Assembly: GCA_030615475.1 (NCBI GenBank)
Contig: JAUWZF010000092.1
Coordinates: forward strand, 1-5,366
Source of the DNA: Dehalococcoidales bacterium
GTDB taxonomy: Bacteria > Chloroflexota > Dehalococcoidia > Dehalococcoidales > RBG-16-60-22
DNA length: 5,366 nt
Direction: 5' to 3'
This document shows, one piece after another, positions 4,419 through 5,366 of this stretch; position 1 is the first letter of the stretch; the number at the start of each line of letters is the position of its first letter. The translations under genes were made by a program, and so were the position numbers. The notes beneath the pieces were generated by a model. That model had not been told where the DNA came from and made no database searches. It saw only the letters and a list, made by a program, of their open reading frames with translations.

Positions 4419-5366
4419 ATGGCTAAAAGTAAGTTATTCATAATCCTGCTAGCTGCTGCGCTCCTTTTGGTGGCGTCTTTCGCCGGGTGTGCCAAGAAAG
4501 AGGCAGTAACAGCGCTGGCAGCTACTTCCGCAGATGAAAGATATCCGGTATGGAGTCCTGATGGAAGCAAGATATTCTTCAAATCAGACGGCTGGATTTG
4601 TGTTTGTAACCAGGATGGAAGTCAACATGAGAAGTTAGCAAAGCTTGATGAGCCCTTCGTTTTTAGCCCGGATATGAAAAAGGTGTCTTATATGAAGACC
4701 ATATCAGACGAAGGAAAAGTAATATGCCAGGCTTACGTGATGGACATAGATGGTAAAAATCACAAGAAAATCGCCGAGCTCACCCTTGAGGAAAAGTATG
4801 TTGACGACGGGGGTTACATAGGGAGTACCCGAGGACCAATATATGGAATCCAAAAAAGGAGTTCCTGGGCGTGGAGTCCAGACAGGACAAAGATTTTCCT
4901 CACCAAGCTGGAAGAAACCGGCTATACCCGGGTGTGGAGAGAAGACGAAGGGAAATGGGTAAGATATAAAGCTGGGACTGAACCATCTATACCTGCTGTG
5001 CAATGGGCGGGGACAGAGCAGGAGTTGATTGCTAAAGAACACGAGAACACCGCCTGGATATGGGACTTGAAGGACAATGAGTTGAGGTTCGTCGGTCATT
5101 TGAGCTACGGCATCGTACACTATCTCCCTACGGGGGAGGTCGTGTGGAGTCCGGATGGCAGGTATGTCGCTTTGCCCTGTAATGAACTTTCAGAGGCAGG
5201 AGCGACCGAGCAAATTTATGTGATAAATGTGGAAACCGGAAAGAGCGAGAGACTGACTTCCTTCGTTGGGGCCAATACCTGGCCTGTTTGGAGTCCTGAT
5301 AGCAGGAAGATAATGTATGTGCAAGTGCCACCGAAATACTGGTGGTCGCCTTATATCCTTGACTCT
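4419..5366 (+). CDS. Lipoprotein with TolB-like WSPDG beta-propeller repeats (3' end outside window)
   Basis: The frame is open from ATG 4419 to the window edge, giving 316 residues without a stop. AAGGA (4409-4413) lies five bases before the start. Residues 1-24 form a lipoprotein signal: Lys3 and Lys5, a hydrophobic core at 6-21, and a lipobox F-A-G-C with the lipidation site Cys24, so the protein should be anchored outside the cytoplasmic membrane. The rest carries repeats of the PD40/TolB propeller type: V-W-S-P-D-G near residues 44-49, F-S-P-D at 82-85, W-S-P-D at 152-155, W-S-P-D-G at 243-247 and W-S-P-D-S at 291-295. Each is followed by a hydrophobic beta strand such as K-I-F-F or K-I-M-Y. 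Such propellers bind proteins, peptides or glycans; no catalytic motif is visible. It is more AT-rich than the genes before it. It follows the coaB remnant directly but has no evident link to CoA synthesis. The family is clear; the function is unknown. Confidence 0.85.
   Translation, partial: MAKSKLFIILLAAALLLVASFAGCAKKEAVTALAATSADERYPVWSPDGSKIFFKSDGWICVCNQDGSQHEKLAKLDEPFVFSPDMKKVSYMKTISDEGKVICQAYVMDIDGKNHKKIAELTLEEKYVDDGGYIGSTRGPIYGIQKRSSWAWSPDRTKIFLTKLEETGYTRVWREDEGKWVRYKAGTEPSIPAVQWAGTEQELIAKEHENTAWIWDLKDNELRFVGHLSYGIVHYLPTGEVVWSPDGRYVALPCNELSEAGATEQIYVINVETGKSERLTSFVGANTWPVWSPDSRKIMYVQVPPKYWWSPYILDS

Noticed and set aside
4704..5120. 138-codon open frame on the minus strand
   Set aside because: It is antisense to the lipoprotein gene, which has a signal peptide, lipobox and propeller repeats in the plus frame. 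The minus product has no recognisable motif.
1..5366. CRISPR arrays, tRNA or rRNA genes, insertion sequences or attachment sites
   Set aside because: No regularly spaced repeats, no cloverleaf-like or rRNA-like segment, no transposase or terminal inverted repeats were seen; nearly the whole window is coding on one strand.

Overview
The window is a compact, same-strand stretch of bacterial chromosome. It is moderately GC-rich, with short intergenic gaps and Shine-Dalgarno-type initiation at several genes. The mix of genes suggests an anaerobic or environmental bacterium: an MBL-fold tail, a Mut7-C protein, a small nitroreductase, fused NAD(P)HX repair, type III pantothenate kinase, CoaBC, and a lipoprotein with WSPDG propeller repeats. 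Chloroflexota/Dehalococcoidia is my best guess. This is an inference from overall protein resemblance, since no rRNA or other taxonomic marker is present.

Layout. 1-183 is the 3' end of a probable metallo-beta-lactamase-fold hydrolase. 186-683 encodes a Mut7-C (PIN-like) domain protein with a four-cysteine zinc ribbon. 705-1298 encodes an FMN-dependent nitroreductase-family protein. The 69-nt gap 1299-1367 holds a plausible sigma70-type promoter and an imperfect inverted repeat. From there runs a cofactor cluster: nnr (1368-2933, NAD(P)H-hydrate epimerase plus dehydratase), coaX (2944-3711, type III pantothenate kinase) and coaC (3730-4275, phosphopantothenoylcysteine decarboxylase). Next is the wreck of a coaB domain (4280-4416). 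From 4419 to the window edge is the 5' part of a lipoprotein with a TolB-like beta-propeller.

The cofactor genes fit together. Nnr repairs hydrated NAD(P)H. CoaX phosphorylates pantothenate, CoaB would add cysteine, and CoaC decarboxylates the product to 4'-phosphopantetheine on the way to CoA.

The most notable result is at the end of this cluster. coaC and coaB are normally one fused gene of about 400 codons. Here coaC ends at codon 181, after a short imperfect tandem duplication that brings in a stop and a frameshift. Only the first ~22 and last ~18 residues of the CoaB domain are recognisable after it, in two different frames, so roughly 500 bp of CoaB appears to be missing. Upstream, CoaX also lacks an acidic residue that is normally strongly conserved (Ala at 129 in the DxGTAT motif), and CoaC has Ser where the usual motif has Cys. 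These could mean a CoA pathway that has been rewired or is decaying. The CoaB lesion could also be an assembly error. No convincing new defence, mobile or RNA-based system is visible.
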